Positions 40,982 to 54,080 of a stretch of 64,000 nt of DNA are shown here, piece by piece (position 1 is the first letter of the stretch; the number at the start of each line of letters is the position of its first letter). The stretch lies in the NCBI RefSeq assembly GCF_000379065.1, contig NZ_KB900614.1, positions 3,326,333-3,390,332 of the forward strand. The letters run 5' to 3'. The notes under the pieces were generated by a model. That model was given only the letters and a program-made list of their open reading frames with translations, was not told the DNA's origin and made no database searches. Origin of the DNA: Salinispora mooreana (GTDB lineage: Bacteria; Actinomycetota; Actinomycetes; Mycobacteriales; Micromonosporaceae). A program made the translations under genes and the position numbers.

Positions 40982-42640
40982 TCAAAACTCGACCGATCTT
41001 CCACCACTGTGACGGGGTGGTGCATCGCCGGGTTGGGTAGGAGCCGTGGACGCAATGGTGGTCCCGAAACGGCCAGGAAGGTCCCAGTCTTCCGCGGCCG
41101 TGGCCGCCACAGCACGCATATTCGCCCAGGCGCGGATGTCGCTGATCCGCTCCGCCTGGGTCACGCTGAGCGGCACCATGTTGACCACGCCGTGGATTAG
41201 ATCGTCCTTGCGCAACGGGCGTCTTTCCGAGAAGGCGTCGAAAAGGCCGGCGATGACCGCCTGCTCGAGCTCGGCTCCCGAATAGCCCTCGCTCAGCCCC
41301 GAGAGCTCCTTCAGCAGTGCGTCGTCGACGGTGAGATCTCTGGCGACAGCAGGATGCGTCATCCGCTTTGCGATGTGCATGGCCCAGATCGACGCGCGCT
41401 CCGCGATGGTCGGGAGATCGACGAAGAAGATCTCATCGAAGCGCCCCTTACGCAGCATCTCAGGCGGGAGGCTTTCAATGTTGTTCGCGGTCGCGATGAC
41501 GAAGACGGGCTCCGTCTTCTCCTGCAGCCAGGTGAGGAAGGTGCCGAACACGCGAGATGACGTTCCCGAGTCACCAGCGGCGCCGCCGCTGGCGAAGCCC
41601 TTCTCGATCTCGTCGACCCAGAGAACGCACGGTGAGGTGGCCTCGGCGGTGCGGATAGCGTTGCGCACGTTCTGCTCGCTGGATCCGACCAGTCCGGAGA
41701 AGACCCGACCGATGTCGAAGCGCAGCAGCGGCAAGCCCCAGCTAGCGGCGACGGCCTTTGCGGTGAGCGACTTGCCGCAGCCGGGCACGCCAGTGATCAG
41801 CACACCGCGCGGCGCGGGAAGCCCGTACTCCGCCGCCTCCGCCAACCAGAAACTATCCCTTTTGGCCAGCCACCGCTTCAGATTTTCCAGACCACCGACG
41901 TCGGCCAGGTCGACATCGACATCGACGAACTCGAGCAGTCCCGACTTACGTACCGTCTGCCGCTGCTCCTCGTTCACCACCGCGATGTCGTCAAGGTCAA
42001 GCACACCGTCGTTGACCATCGCACGAGCGAAGGCGTTCTCCGCCTCCTGCAGCGTGAGGCCGAGAGCTGCCTTCGCCAACCGCTCCCTCCCCACCTCATC
42101 CAGGCCGATGCGGATCCGGCCGCTGGCGGAGTTGGCCGCGATCATCCCTTCAAGCACCATGCGGATCTCGTGCTCACTGGGCAGCGGAAAGTCGACGATC
42201 GTGACGTCCTTTTCCAGCTCCACCGGAATCCGCAGCACGGGAGAGATAAGCACCAAGGCCCGCGCGACCGGGCCGCACTTGAAGGCCGCCGCCACATCCC
42301 GCAACCGCCGAATCACACCCGGGCTCCCAGGCCTGTCGCCACCCCCGTGCGCCGTGTGTAGGTCCCTGAACATGAGCACGCTGGGCTCGTCGATCCGAAG
42401 CACGGCGTTGAGCGCATCCTCCGGGTCCGTCGTGCCCTTCCTCGGGGTACCGTCCGGCTGAACCAGTCCTTCTGTCGCGGACCAGGTCCAGACGGCCCTG
42501 GGAGTACGAACCAGGGCCGCATCGCGGGCTACGGCCGTCACCTCCGCGACCACCCGATGCTCTTCGTACGACTCTACGTAGAGGATCGGGAAGCGCGCTT
42601 TGAGCAGTTGCGACAGTGCCTCGCGGAAAGGCCTCACCAT
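40982..42640 (-). CDS. Ycf46-like AAA+ ATPase
   Basis: A 552-aa protein: an N-terminal region typical of Ycf46 (residues 1 to about 230, ARFPILYVESYEEHRVVAEV and DEPSVLMFRDLHTAHG) and a C-terminal AAA+ module. Walker A GVPGCGKS is at about 284-291, Walker B VLWVDEIEKG at about 339-348, sensor-1 IATANN at about 382-387, and the arginine-finger region LRKGRFDEIF at about 396-405. ATG 42640 has GGAG 6 nt upstream. It heads the operon with Ycf35-like, DUF2997, HhH and radical SAM genes. Cyanobacterial Ycf46 is reported to affect inorganic carbon use, but the biochemical role is unknown. Confidence 0.88.
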   Translation of the reverse strand: MVRPFREALSQLLKARFPILYVESYEEHRVVAEVTAVARDAALVRTPRAVWTWSATEGLVQPDGTPRKGTTDPEDALNAVLRIDEPSVLMFRDLHTAHGGGDRPGSPGVIRRLRDVAAAFKCGPVARALVLISPVLRIPVELEKDVTIVDFPLPSEHEIRMVLEGMIAANSASGRIRIGLDEVGRERLAKAALGLTLQEAENAFARAMVNDGVLDLDDIAVVNEEQRQTVRKSGLLEFVDVDVDLADVGGLENLKRWLAKRDSFWLAEAAEYGLPAPRGVLITGVPGCGKSLTAKAVAASWGLPLLRFDIGRVFSGLVGSSEQNVRNAIRTAEATSPCVLWVDEIEKGFASGGAAGDSGTSSRVFGTFLTWLQEKTEPVFVIATANNIESLPPEMLRKGRFDEIFFVDLPTIAERASIWAMHIAKRMTHPAVARDLTVDDALLKELSGLSEGYSGAELEQAVIAGLFDAFSERRPLRKDDLIHGVVNMVPLSVTQAERISDIRAWANMRAVAATAAEDWDLPGRFGTTIASTAPTQPGDAPPRHSGGRSVEF

Positions 42641-42868
42641 CGCCGTCTCCCCCTCCGACCGCCACCAGGCCGGCCGACTGTAGCAGGCCACAGGCAGGGC
42701 TGGATCCAGGGAAGTTGGCATTAACCCCGGTCTTTCGTGAGCTGGTGATCAAGGCTGCAGCCAGCGGAGTTGATCTCTCTAGGGTTTTCCGGGGTTGATG
42801 GGCATGGTGATGGCCCGGCGCGGTGGCCGGGTCCTCCAGTGCTGTTCGTCGGGACGCGGGGGCGGGGT

Positions 42869-43024
42869 TCAGGTGACTGGTTGTGGTAGTGCGGTCAGCC
42901 GCGCGAACGCGGTGACCAGGTCGGTGGCCCAGGGCCAGCCCTCGGCGATACGCAGCCGGGTGCGTCTGTCGGTGCGGGTGATGCGGGCGGCGACGTGCAG
43001 GAGCCGGTAGCGCAGCTTCTCGGA
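42869..43024 (-). pseudogene. IS1380-family transposase remnant (C-terminal end)
   Basis: The minus frame ends EKLRYRLLHVAARITRTDRR, TRLRIAEGWPWATDLVTAFA, RLTALPQPVT then stop, the standard C-terminus of IS1380 transposases. At 43025 the sequence switches abruptly to the 93-bp phosphotransferase repeat. Only about 50 codons of the transposase remain. The stretch 42641-42868 before it holds no supported gene. Confidence 0.72.
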
Positions 43025-43117
43025 CACCGCGCCGAGGCGAGAGCGCTGGCCACGCTGGCCGGGCACGGCATCGCCCCGAGACTGGCCGACACGGTGGAGT
43101 GGGATGGACGCGTCGGC
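43025..43117. repeat. 93-bp direct repeat, copy 2 (phosphotransferase fragment)
   Basis: Nearly identical to 34469-34561 (one mismatch by eye), here out of coding context and fused directly to the IS1380 C-terminal fragment. Confidence 0.9.
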
Positions 43118-43186
43118 TGCCCCCTCTGCCACCAACTCGCCCCAACCTAACAAAGCACTACTTACGGCCTGGCCGCATTCTTCATC

Positions 43187-44455
43187 TCAGTCGGCAACGT
43201 ACTCACGATGGCGGCCTAGAGCACGCGGGGTAGGAGTGACGGCGACCGACGCAGGCGGCTCCGCAGGATCGCTGGCCCGCACTCTCCTTGCCAGTAGTAC
43301 CGGAAGGCCGACCACGGGCACCAGCCACATCGCGACGTAGAGCCGGTCACCCTGAGAGAGTATTGGATGGGCGACTAGGGTGGCCAGTCCGGTACTGGCC
43401 ACGGCCAGGGTGAGCCAGGCCAAAGCGCGATCGTGGCGCAGGAGCGCCCAGGCGCCAAAGGCAAGGCCCAGCAGCAGCCACGGCGTTCGCAGCTCCTGTT
43501 GTAGCCAGTGCGGCAAAACGTTGGCGTTGAGGTCCACCAACCGCTGCCAGGGGTCATCGACATCGGGAGTCGTGAAGTGGTTAGTCCACTTGTCCTGCAG
43601 CGTCTCCCCCGCCCCAGACAGGCGGAGCACCTTCGCGGTCGCAAGAATGGCGACCGTGGCCAGACTGCTGACGCCGACCAGTATTCCGGTCCCGGCGTGC
43701 CGATGTCGCGGGCTAGTAAACAGGATGAGCAGTCCGGCAGCGGCCAGTGCTCCCGCGACCAGCAAGAAGGTGGAGTATCGCACCATGGTACCCGCCGCCA
43801 GCGCGCCGATCAGCAGTGCCAGCCCGGCCGCTGTGCGCTGTCGCAGTAGCCACCACGCTCCGAGTAAGGCGGCTACGGTGAGCGCCACCATCGGCCCCTC
43901 GGTCAACGGATAGGAGCCGCGATTCCCGATTGGCGATAGGTAGTAGGCAATCTGACCGACCACCGCTAGATGTGGGGGTAAGCCCACCTCCCGTAGTAGG
44001 CGGACGATCAGGAGGCCACCGATCGCGGTACACAACACGGAGGTCAAAGTGAGCCCCGCATTGACCCCCAGGATCGCCACAAGCGGAGTGGTAAGCGCCG
44101 GGTAGCCCACCCGGTCGGTGAAGATCGCCTCGTAGCGCGGCTCGTTCGGCGTCAGCCCGTCTGGGTACTTTGCGATGCACGCTTGGGTGCGTTCGGCAAT
44201 CCGGGGGGAGTCATACATAGTCAGGGGGTTGATCGACGCTCGACGGGCTTCGTAGCGAGACACTTTGCCGCAGTAGGCCGCCAATGCCTCACGCTGCGCG
44301 TCGGCTGGCGACTCACCAAGCAGTTCGAGCGCGATGGTGGCGTAGCGGTAGCCATCGTTGGTCGGACCGGCAATCGGCCGGAGCGCCACCGCCCAGAGTC
44401 CTACCCACGCGAGCGCCACGAGCAGGGGCACAAGACCACGCCTCAACGATCTCAC
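43187..44455 (-). CDS. Polytopic membrane protein, GT39/GT83-like fold, 422 aa
   Basis: About ten transmembrane helices. The N-terminus (RRGLVPLLVALAWVGLWAVA) is followed by a large periplasmic loop containing TNDGYRYATIALELLGESP, whose acidic residue before the first loop recalls GT-C glycosyltransferases. Later helices include GLALLIGALAAGTMVRYSTF and TPWLLLGLAFGAWALLRHDR. It could be a GT-C enzyme using a polyprenyl-linked sugar, but the catalytic loop is not clear enough to name it. AAGGAG lies 4 nt before GTG 44455. Substrate and partners unknown. Confidence 0.75.
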   Translation of the reverse strand: MRSLRRGLVPLLVALAWVGLWAVALRPIAGPTNDGYRYATIALELLGESPADAQREALAAYCGKVSRYEARRASINPLTMYDSPRIAERTQACIAKYPDGLTPNEPRYEAIFTDRVGYPALTTPLVAILGVNAGLTLTSVLCTAIGGLLIVRLLREVGLPPHLAVVGQIAYYLSPIGNRGSYPLTEGPMVALTVAALLGAWWLLRQRTAAGLALLIGALAAGTMVRYSTFLLVAGALAAAGLLILFTSPRHRHAGTGILVGVSSLATVAILATAKVLRLSGAGETLQDKWTNHFTTPDVDDPWQRLVDLNANVLPHWLQQELRTPWLLLGLAFGAWALLRHDRALAWLTLAVASTGLATLVAHPILSQGDRLYVAMWLVPVVGLPVLLARRVRASDPAEPPASVAVTPTPRALGRHREYVAD

Positions 44456-44953
44456 GGGGCTCCTTGGGATATCGAATGATGAATCGCTGGCTACGCCGGC
44501 CGGGATTCTATCGCTCGGCTCGTTGCTGAACTCGGGCGGTAGCGACAGAAGCCACCGCGGGGCCGGGTTTCAATCGCACATCGAGGTTCACGCGCTCCCG
44601 GTACGACGGCCCAGCAATGAGGGTGTCCGAAAGATTCGCTTCCTCGTTGATCGGCTCTTCCAAGGGAAGGACCGCCCGTACCAGCGTCAGCATGGGTTGG
44701 ACGAGTTGCAGCTGACCCACCCGGAAGGCCGCTGCGGTCCGCGGGATCGACCGCCGCACGTACTCCGGGCCCGCGCCCCGGGGCCGGAACGTGCCGCCGA
44801 TGTGCTCACCATCGGTGTCGACTCGCTCCGCCGCCATCTCGCCCGTGCAGGGCGTTGCTCGTCCTGATCCGGCTTGCCGGGTGACCGCAGCAGCCAGATG
44901 CCGACGCCTCATGGGGGACTCCAGGCAAGCTGATCGGGTACTATCTGTCTCTC
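44456..44953. other. About 500-bp region without a confident gene
   Basis: A minus-strand frame at 44508-44912 (134 codons, including AAAFRVGQLQLVQPMLTLVR) has coding-like codon choice in its middle but no family I recognise and a poor start context. A plus-strand frame overlaps it. I treat the stretch as probable remnant or non-coding leader upstream of the metH riboswitch. Confidence 0.35.
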
Positions 44954-44998
44954 GGGTCGAGAGGCGCTGCGACGGGCAGAGCCCGCCACGCTCGGCCC
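44954..44998 (+). ncRNA. SAH riboswitch aptamer upstream of metH
   Basis: An outer helix pairs GGGTCGAG (44954-44961) with CTCGGCCC (44991-44998), allowing one U-G pair. Inside are the conserved AGGCGCTGCGACGGGC and GCCCGCCACGCTCGG strands around a GGGC/GCCC hairpin (44974-44977 with 44981-44984). This matches the S-adenosylhomocysteine riboswitch consensus (GAGCGCUGC...GCCAGGCUCGG). SAH riboswitches raise expression of SAH-recycling genes, which fits metH. Confidence 0.75.
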
Positions 44999-45014
44999 TG
45001 ATTTGTTAAAACAA

Positions 45015-45042
45015 GGGCGCCTCCGAGCTTTGGAGGCGGCCC
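45015..45042 (+). promoter_or_regulatory. metH: Hairpin sequestering the metH Shine-Dalgarno
   Basis: CGCCTCC (45018-45024) pairs with GGAGGCG (45032-45038), hiding the SD GGAGG (45032-45036), with outer GGG/CCC support. It lies between the SAH aptamer and the GTG start, so it is the probable expression platform. Confidence 0.65.
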
Positions 45043-45044
45043 GC

Positions 45045-48671
<3,627 letters not shown>

Positions 48672-48915
48672 CGGGGTGTAGCGGCCAGGCGGGTATAGCA
48701 TGCGGGGCGGGAGCGCCATGCCGTTGTGCCGTCGGGCATCCGCGTCTGCACGCCAACACGGTTTACCGCGGGCGATCGCCGGTCGTACCCCGGGGGTACG
48801 TGTGCTCGGGGTGTGCTCCTGGGCTGGGCGAACAGGGGTCCGGGTGACGTGGGTGAACGTGGGCCACTCCCTGCCACCCCAGGTGAACCCCCGGGTCGCT
48901 AGACTGGGCGCTCGC
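48672..48915. other. metH downstream region
   Basis: No gene is supported. Only a weak GCATG/CATGC hairpin with a 14-nt loop lies near 48699-48722. It ends at the truncated tRNA gene. Confidence 0.35.
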
Positions 48916-48956
48916 GCCCTCGTAGCTCAGGGGATAGAGCAACGGTTTCCTAACCG
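48916..48956 (+). tRNA. Truncated tRNA-Arg(CCU), 5' half only
   Basis: GCCCTCG (acceptor 5' strand), TAGCTC...GAGC D-arm and the anticodon stem-loop ACGGT-TTCCTAA with anticodon CCT match actinobacterial tRNA-Arg. After the loop the 3' stem strand, variable loop, T-arm (GGTTCGAATCC) and acceptor 3' strand are missing and unrelated sequence follows. Probably a tRNA target disrupted by element integration or later rearrangement. Confidence 0.7.
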
Positions 48957-49109
48957 GACGCTCCGCCGATGTCCGCAGGCCGGTGACCTGCGGCTTTCCT
49001 ATCGTCCCCGTTGCGTGCCGGTCGCTTCACGGGCTCGCTGCGATCGCTTGCCGAAGATCAGCTGGAACGTTATGGGTCCTGCGTGTACATGCTTGACCCT
49101 GCCGCCGTA
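48957..49109. other. Start of mobile island, no gene
   Basis: Contains a GCCGATGTCCGCAGG / CCTGCGG inverted arm pair near 48965-48995 but no recognisable gene or integrase. Confidence 0.3.
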
Positions 49110-49757
49110 TCATCCCCCCTCGTCATCGAGCAGTTCGCGGCGCCACTCCGCGAATCGGCTTCGGAGATCGTCCAGCGCTGGGCCGGTGACGCCGTACTGG
49201 GCGAAGTCGTCAGGATCGAGCTGGGTGGCTTGTCCGAGGGCGTCGGCGAAGATGCGCGGGTCGAATCCACGGTCGGCGCGCTGCGCGAGGGCGAGAAGGT
49301 TGTCGCGGGTGTAGCGGCCGGATCGGAGGGTGGCATCGATGTCGATGAAGTCCCGGGCGAACGCTCGCCCGTAGAGGGCGCTCATCTTGTTCGCTACCGC
49401 GTCATCAGGGTGTAGGACGGGTCCGATCGCCATGAGGATCGGTTCGTTGGCGCGCCAGTCCACGCCGAGTTCGACCTTGGAAACCCGCGCACCATCGGTG
49501 ACGGCCAGCCGGGCGAAGGTGTCGTACTGGCGCTCGGTCTCGACGGTGAGGCCGTCGTCTCGGTAGGCGTGCACGACGGCGGTGACCGCGGCGGTGAACT
49601 CGTCGCGGCGGTCCCAGGCGGTGAACAGGTCGACGTCCTCACTGGGCCGCTCCAGCAGCCCGGCGGCCTGTACCGCGTAACCCCCGGCCAGCGCGAAGCC
49701 GTATCGATCGGCCGCCCCGAGCCCGGCACGGGCGAGGCGTTCGTGGAAGGGGTCCAC
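49110..49757 (-). CDS. AbiEii/AbiGii-type nucleotidyltransferase toxin
   Basis: A 215-aa protein of the type IV toxin family. FALAGGYAVQAAGLLERPSE followed by DVDLFTAWDRRDE is the nucleotidyltransferase GG...DxD signature (about residues 22-47). Related enzymes (MenT-like) block tRNA by adding nucleotides. GTG 49757 lies 2 nt after the stop of the partner gene, indicating coupling. The open frame above it runs through the antitoxin gene and is not real. Confidence 0.83.
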   Translation of the reverse strand: MDPFHERLARAGLGAADRYGFALAGGYAVQAAGLLERPSEDVDLFTAWDRRDEFTAAVTAVVHAYRDDGLTVETERQYDTFARLAVTDGARVSKVELGVDWRANEPILMAIGPVLHPDDAVANKMSALYGRAFARDFIDIDATLRSGRYTRDNLLALAQRADRGFDPRIFADALGQATQLDPDDFAQYGVTGPALDDLRSRFAEWRRELLDDEGG

Positions 49758-49759
49758 CG

Positions 49760-50326
49760 CTACGCCGCGTTGCTGCGGGTGGCGGCTAGTTCGGGGAAGG
49801 CGTCCTCCCAGCGCTGCCGGAGTTGGGGTGGCAGCCAGAGGGTGGGCCAGAGTCGCCGGAGGAGGTCGGCGTCGAGCCAGATGTGCAGATCCTCGACGGT
49901 GCTGGCTTCGGTGAGCACTACCTTGTACATGCTGGCCAGGCGCGCGGGCCGGTTCAGGTCGTACTCGGCGTGCCCGGACCAGTCGAGGTGACGCGGAAGC
50001 GTCACCACGCCCTTGGTGGGGCCGTGCAGCGCGGTGAGGGTTTCGGCGATCACGTAGGGCTTCCGGTCGCCGTAGGGTCGGTAGTCCGCCGGCGGCCGGG
50101 GTGGGGTCCGGCGTCGGTTGAGGTTGGTCGCCTGCCGGACTTCCGGTCGTAGTGCCTGACGGATCGTTTCCCGGCTGTACCCGGTGACCCGCTGTAGATC
50201 CACCGGCCGCCACCCGGCCGCGTGGAACGCCCGCAGTTGCTCGTCCCGCTCGGTCAATGCCCGTGCCCGCATCGCCTCGTACCGGGAGACAACCGTATGC
50301 AGCTCATCCTCGGAGAACCGGCCCAT
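49760..50326 (-). CDS. Putative antitoxin partner of the AbiEii toxin, 188 aa
   Basis: A helical N-terminus with a possible helix-turn-helix (AGWRPVDLQRVTGYSRETIR at about residues 38-57) and a basic linker, then a C-terminal domain (LWLPPQLRQRWEDAFPELAA). It is immediately upstream of the nucleotidyltransferase and coupled to it, the usual order for antitoxin then toxin. It is not a standard AbiEi sequence, so the antitoxin role is inferred from position. Confidence 0.65.
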   Translation of the reverse strand: MGRFSEDELHTVVSRYEAMRARALTERDEQLRAFHAAGWRPVDLQRVTGYSRETIRQALRPEVRQATNLNRRRTPPRPPADYRPYGDRKPYVIAETLTALHGPTKGVVTLPRHLDWSGHAEYDLNRPARLASMYKVVLTEASTVEDLHIWLDADLLRRLWPTLWLPPQLRQRWEDAFPELAATRSNAA

Positions 50327-50344
50327 ACCGACCAGCCTACCAGG

Positions 50345-51390
<1,046 letters not shown>

Positions 51391-51600
51391 TAGAGACTCC
51401 GCTTGCCGAAGATCGGCAGAACAGGTGTAAGTCCTGCTCAGGGCCTGCTTCGGTCGTGCGATGATCTCCTTGCGGGTGCGTTGGCCGTCGGGCCCGCCGG
51501 TGTCGCGGCGCAGCCGGAACACCGGCCGGCGGCGGGGAGCAGGGCAGCGTCGGCGGGGCAGCCCGCAAAGCATGTGCGGCCTGTCAACGGCGGATTGGGA
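51391..51600 (-). pseudogene. ISAs1-family transposase remnant, C-terminal piece
   Basis: Minus-frame sequence includes RRPVFRLRRDTGGPDGQRTR and KEIIARPKQ, the C-terminal block of ISAs1 transposases (normally VFRxRRDTGGLDGxRTSKE). It is the continuation of the piece at 53272-53840, split by the ISL3 insertion. Confidence 0.65.
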
Positions 51601-53271
51601 ACTGGCTCTGGCACACATTTTGTGAGTCGCGCTCGTCGGTAGTTCGGGTTGGGTGCCGGGATGGAGATCATTCCGGCGTTGCTGCCGCACCTGACGGGCC
51701 TGCGGTTGGAGGCGGTGGTGATCCGGGCCGTCGGGGTCAGGATCACCGCGGCGACGCAGACGGTGCGGGCGCGGTGTGGCGCCTGCGGCGTGTGGTCGAC
51801 CACTGTGCATGGCCGCTATGTGCGGCGGCTGGCCGATGTCAGGTTGGGTAGCCACGAGGTGCAGGTCGCGTTGACGGTCCGCCGATTCACCTGCGCCAAC
51901 ACCGAATGCGGGCGGCGAACGTTCGTCGAGCAAGTGCCCGGGCTGACTCGTCGGCATGCCCGTCACACCGTCTCGGCCGCGGGCGACCTGGAAGCCGTCG
52001 CGGCGGCGCTGGGCGGTCGACCGGGCAGCCGGCTGGCGCATCGGCTAGCGGCATCGGTCTCCCGCTCCACATTGATCCGGATGATCCGCCGAATGCCCAA
52101 CCCGCCGCCGGTGACACCGACAGTGCTCGGCGTGGACGACTTCGCCCGCCGTCGAGGCCACCGCTACGCAACCGTGCTGCTCGACATGCACACCCGCCGA
52201 CCGATCGACATTCTGCCCGACCGCACCGCCGACACCCTCGCCGCCTGGCTGCGCGACCATCCCGGCGTTCAGATCATCTGCCGCGATCGAGACGGCAGCT
52301 ATGCCGACGGCGCCCGCAAAGGGGCACCTGACGCGATCCAGGTCGCCGACCGGTGGCACCTACTGAAGAACCTCAGCGACACCATCGAGAAAGTCATCCG
52401 CAGGCACCGCCGATGCCTACGCACCCACACCGAACCACCATCTGCCCTGGCCGCACCGCCCAACGAGCCCGTCGCAGCCCGACGACGGGCGACGAACACC
52501 CGCCAACGCCACGCCGCCGTGCACGCCCTACGAGCCGAAGGACTGTCGATCAAAGCAACCGCCCGCCGCCTCGACATGAACGTCAGAACCGCCCGCAAGT
52601 ACGCCCACGCCGCCACCGCCGAAGCGTTGATCGGCCCGAACTCCAGCAGCCGACCCAGCGTCCTCGCCCCATTCCACTCCTACCTACGGCAACGCCTCAC
52701 CGACGGCATCCACCAGACCGCTGACCTGCACGCCGAGATCCTGGCCCGCGGCTACCAAGGCAGCTTGCGGGTGCTGCGCGACTGGCTCACCACCAACCAC
52801 ACCCGACCTGCCCCCGCGACCGCAGTCCGGGTACCGTCGACCCGGCGGATCACCGCCTGGATCATGCGCCCCGGCCACAAACTCACCGACGACGAACACG
52901 CCAATCTCGCCGACGCCCGCCGCCGCTGCCCGGACCTCGACACCGTCGCCAGCCTCGCCCGCGGGTTCGCCACGCTGGTCCGCCACCAAGGCACCGGGCA
53001 GCACCTCGACGCCTGGATCGACCGCGCCCGCCACGCCGGCTACCCCGAAATCCGCGGCTTCGCCACCGGTCTTGTCAGCGACCGCGACGCCGTCGTCGCC
53101 GGCCTCACCCAACCTTGGAGCTCAGGTCCAGTCGAGGGCCAGATCAACCGCATCAAGACGACCAAGCGGCAGATGTATGGCCGGGCGAACCTCGACCTCC
53201 TGCGCAAACGCGTCCTGACCAACTCGTGAACCGCCACCAAGATCAATCACAAAATATGTGCCAGAGCCAGT
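51601..53271. mobile_element. ISL3-family insertion sequence
   Basis: Terminal inverted repeats of about 25 bp: ACTGGCTCTGGCACACATTT at 51601-51620 (continuing to 51625) and its complement at 53247-53271, differing at one position by eye. A single intact transposase fills the element. No matching 8-bp target duplication is visible outside the ends. It is inserted in the ISAs1 remnant. Confidence 0.85.
51649..53229 (+). CDS. ISL3-family transposase
   Basis: A 526-aa transposase with the N-terminal zinc-finger region (RARCGACGVWSTTVHG, FTCANTECGRRTFVEQVPGL), central helix-turn-helix, and the DDE catalytic domain starting at PTVLGVDDFARRRGHRYATV; the second Asp follows in IICRDRDGSYADGARKGAPD and the ending SGPVEGQINRIKTTKRQMYG is diagnostic. 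ATG 51661 (MEIIPALLPH) is an alternative start. It looks intact, so the element may be active. Confidence 0.9.
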   Translation: MGAGMEIIPALLPHLTGLRLEAVVIRAVGVRITAATQTVRARCGACGVWSTTVHGRYVRRLADVRLGSHEVQVALTVRRFTCANTECGRRTFVEQVPGLTRRHARHTVSAAGDLEAVAAALGGRPGSRLAHRLAASVSRSTLIRMIRRMPNPPPVTPTVLGVDDFARRRGHRYATVLLDMHTRRPIDILPDRTADTLAAWLRDHPGVQIICRDRDGSYADGARKGAPDAIQVADRWHLLKNLSDTIEKVIRRHRRCLRTHTEPPSALAAPPNEPVAARRRATNTRQRHAAVHALRAEGLSIKATARRLDMNVRTARKYAHAATAEALIGPNSSSRPSVLAPFHSYLRQRLTDGIHQTADLHAEILARGYQGSLRVLRDWLTTNHTRPAPATAVRVPSTRRITAWIMRPGHKLTDDEHANLADARRRCPDLDTVASLARGFATLVRHQGTGQHLDAWIDRARHAGYPEIRGFATGLVSDRDAVVAGLTQPWSSGPVEGQINRIKTTKRQMYGRANLDLLRKRVLTNS

Positions 53272-53840
53272 CTCGCGCGTCGTCGACACGGCCTGCGAAG
53301 TGAGCGGCTGATTGGCCTTCAGGATCGGGGCGTAGTGAGTGTGCAGGTTACCGTGGACTAGCCGGGCCGCCTTCTTCGTCGTGTGCAGGGCGTCCAGGGT
53401 CAGGACCATGCCGCCACCTCCAAGCCGCCAAGCAGGACTCGATGACGGATGCCATCACCGCGTTTGTCCCCGACCTGCCATTGGCCCAGCACGGTCCCGG
53501 TCCCGTGGCCGATCGCCGGGTCCAGGAACACCTGACCGGCCGCCGCAACGGTCCCGTTCAGCAGTTTCCCGTCGATCGCGGCGTCTGATAGCAGCCCCGC
53601 CGGAACCGGATGTGTCACCGCGCGAGCCGCGGCTTGGCATTGTTCGCATTTCGACCGGCCCGGCAGCAGCGGGCAGGACCTGGGCGAGGCTGTTACCGCA
53701 ACTCGTCAACGACGATACACGCTGACCGCCACGTCCAGGGCGTCAACCGTCCAGGTCGGTTAGTACCCGGCGAAAGGTCCGCTCGACAGCCGGCCGATCA
53801 ACGCGTCGTAGCGGAGGCCGATGCAGGCCAGGACCTCTTG
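53272..53840 (-). pseudogene. ISAs1-family transposase remnant, N-terminal and central pieces
   Basis: Shifted frames give RVDRPAVERTFRRVLTDLDG near 53750-53810, AAIDGKLLNGTVAAAGQVFL and GHGTGTVLGQWQVGDKRGDG near 53460-53590, and MVLTLDALHTTKKAARLVHG, NLHTHYAPILKANQPLTSQA near 53290-53410, which together follow the ISAs1 transposase order. Frameshifts and the ISL3 insertion make it inactive. From 53840 to 54080 no gene is supported; there is a 14-bp palindrome CTGAACTAGTTCAG at 54051-54064. Confidence 0.68.
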
Positions 53841-54080
53841 CCCGGCACTGGTCGCCCACCGAATTACTCCTGAACAGGACCTTATGGCCTCGAAACCCAA
53901 AGATCACCAGAAGTCGCGCTCGTCCTCTACGCAACCCCAGCCATGGCTTTCGGCACGACGCCGAACAAACAGAGCAACGCCGGGTCCCCGGCCTCCGACC
54001 AACTCTCCACGAACGAGCACGAGCCCAAATGACGTAGCCGAGGCGATCATCTGAACTAGTTCAGGGACGCATGACCCCTG

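Noticed and set aside
44954..44998. SAM-IV or SAM-II riboswitch before metH
   Set aside because: The core strands match the SAH class, not the longer SAM-IV or SAM-II consensus.
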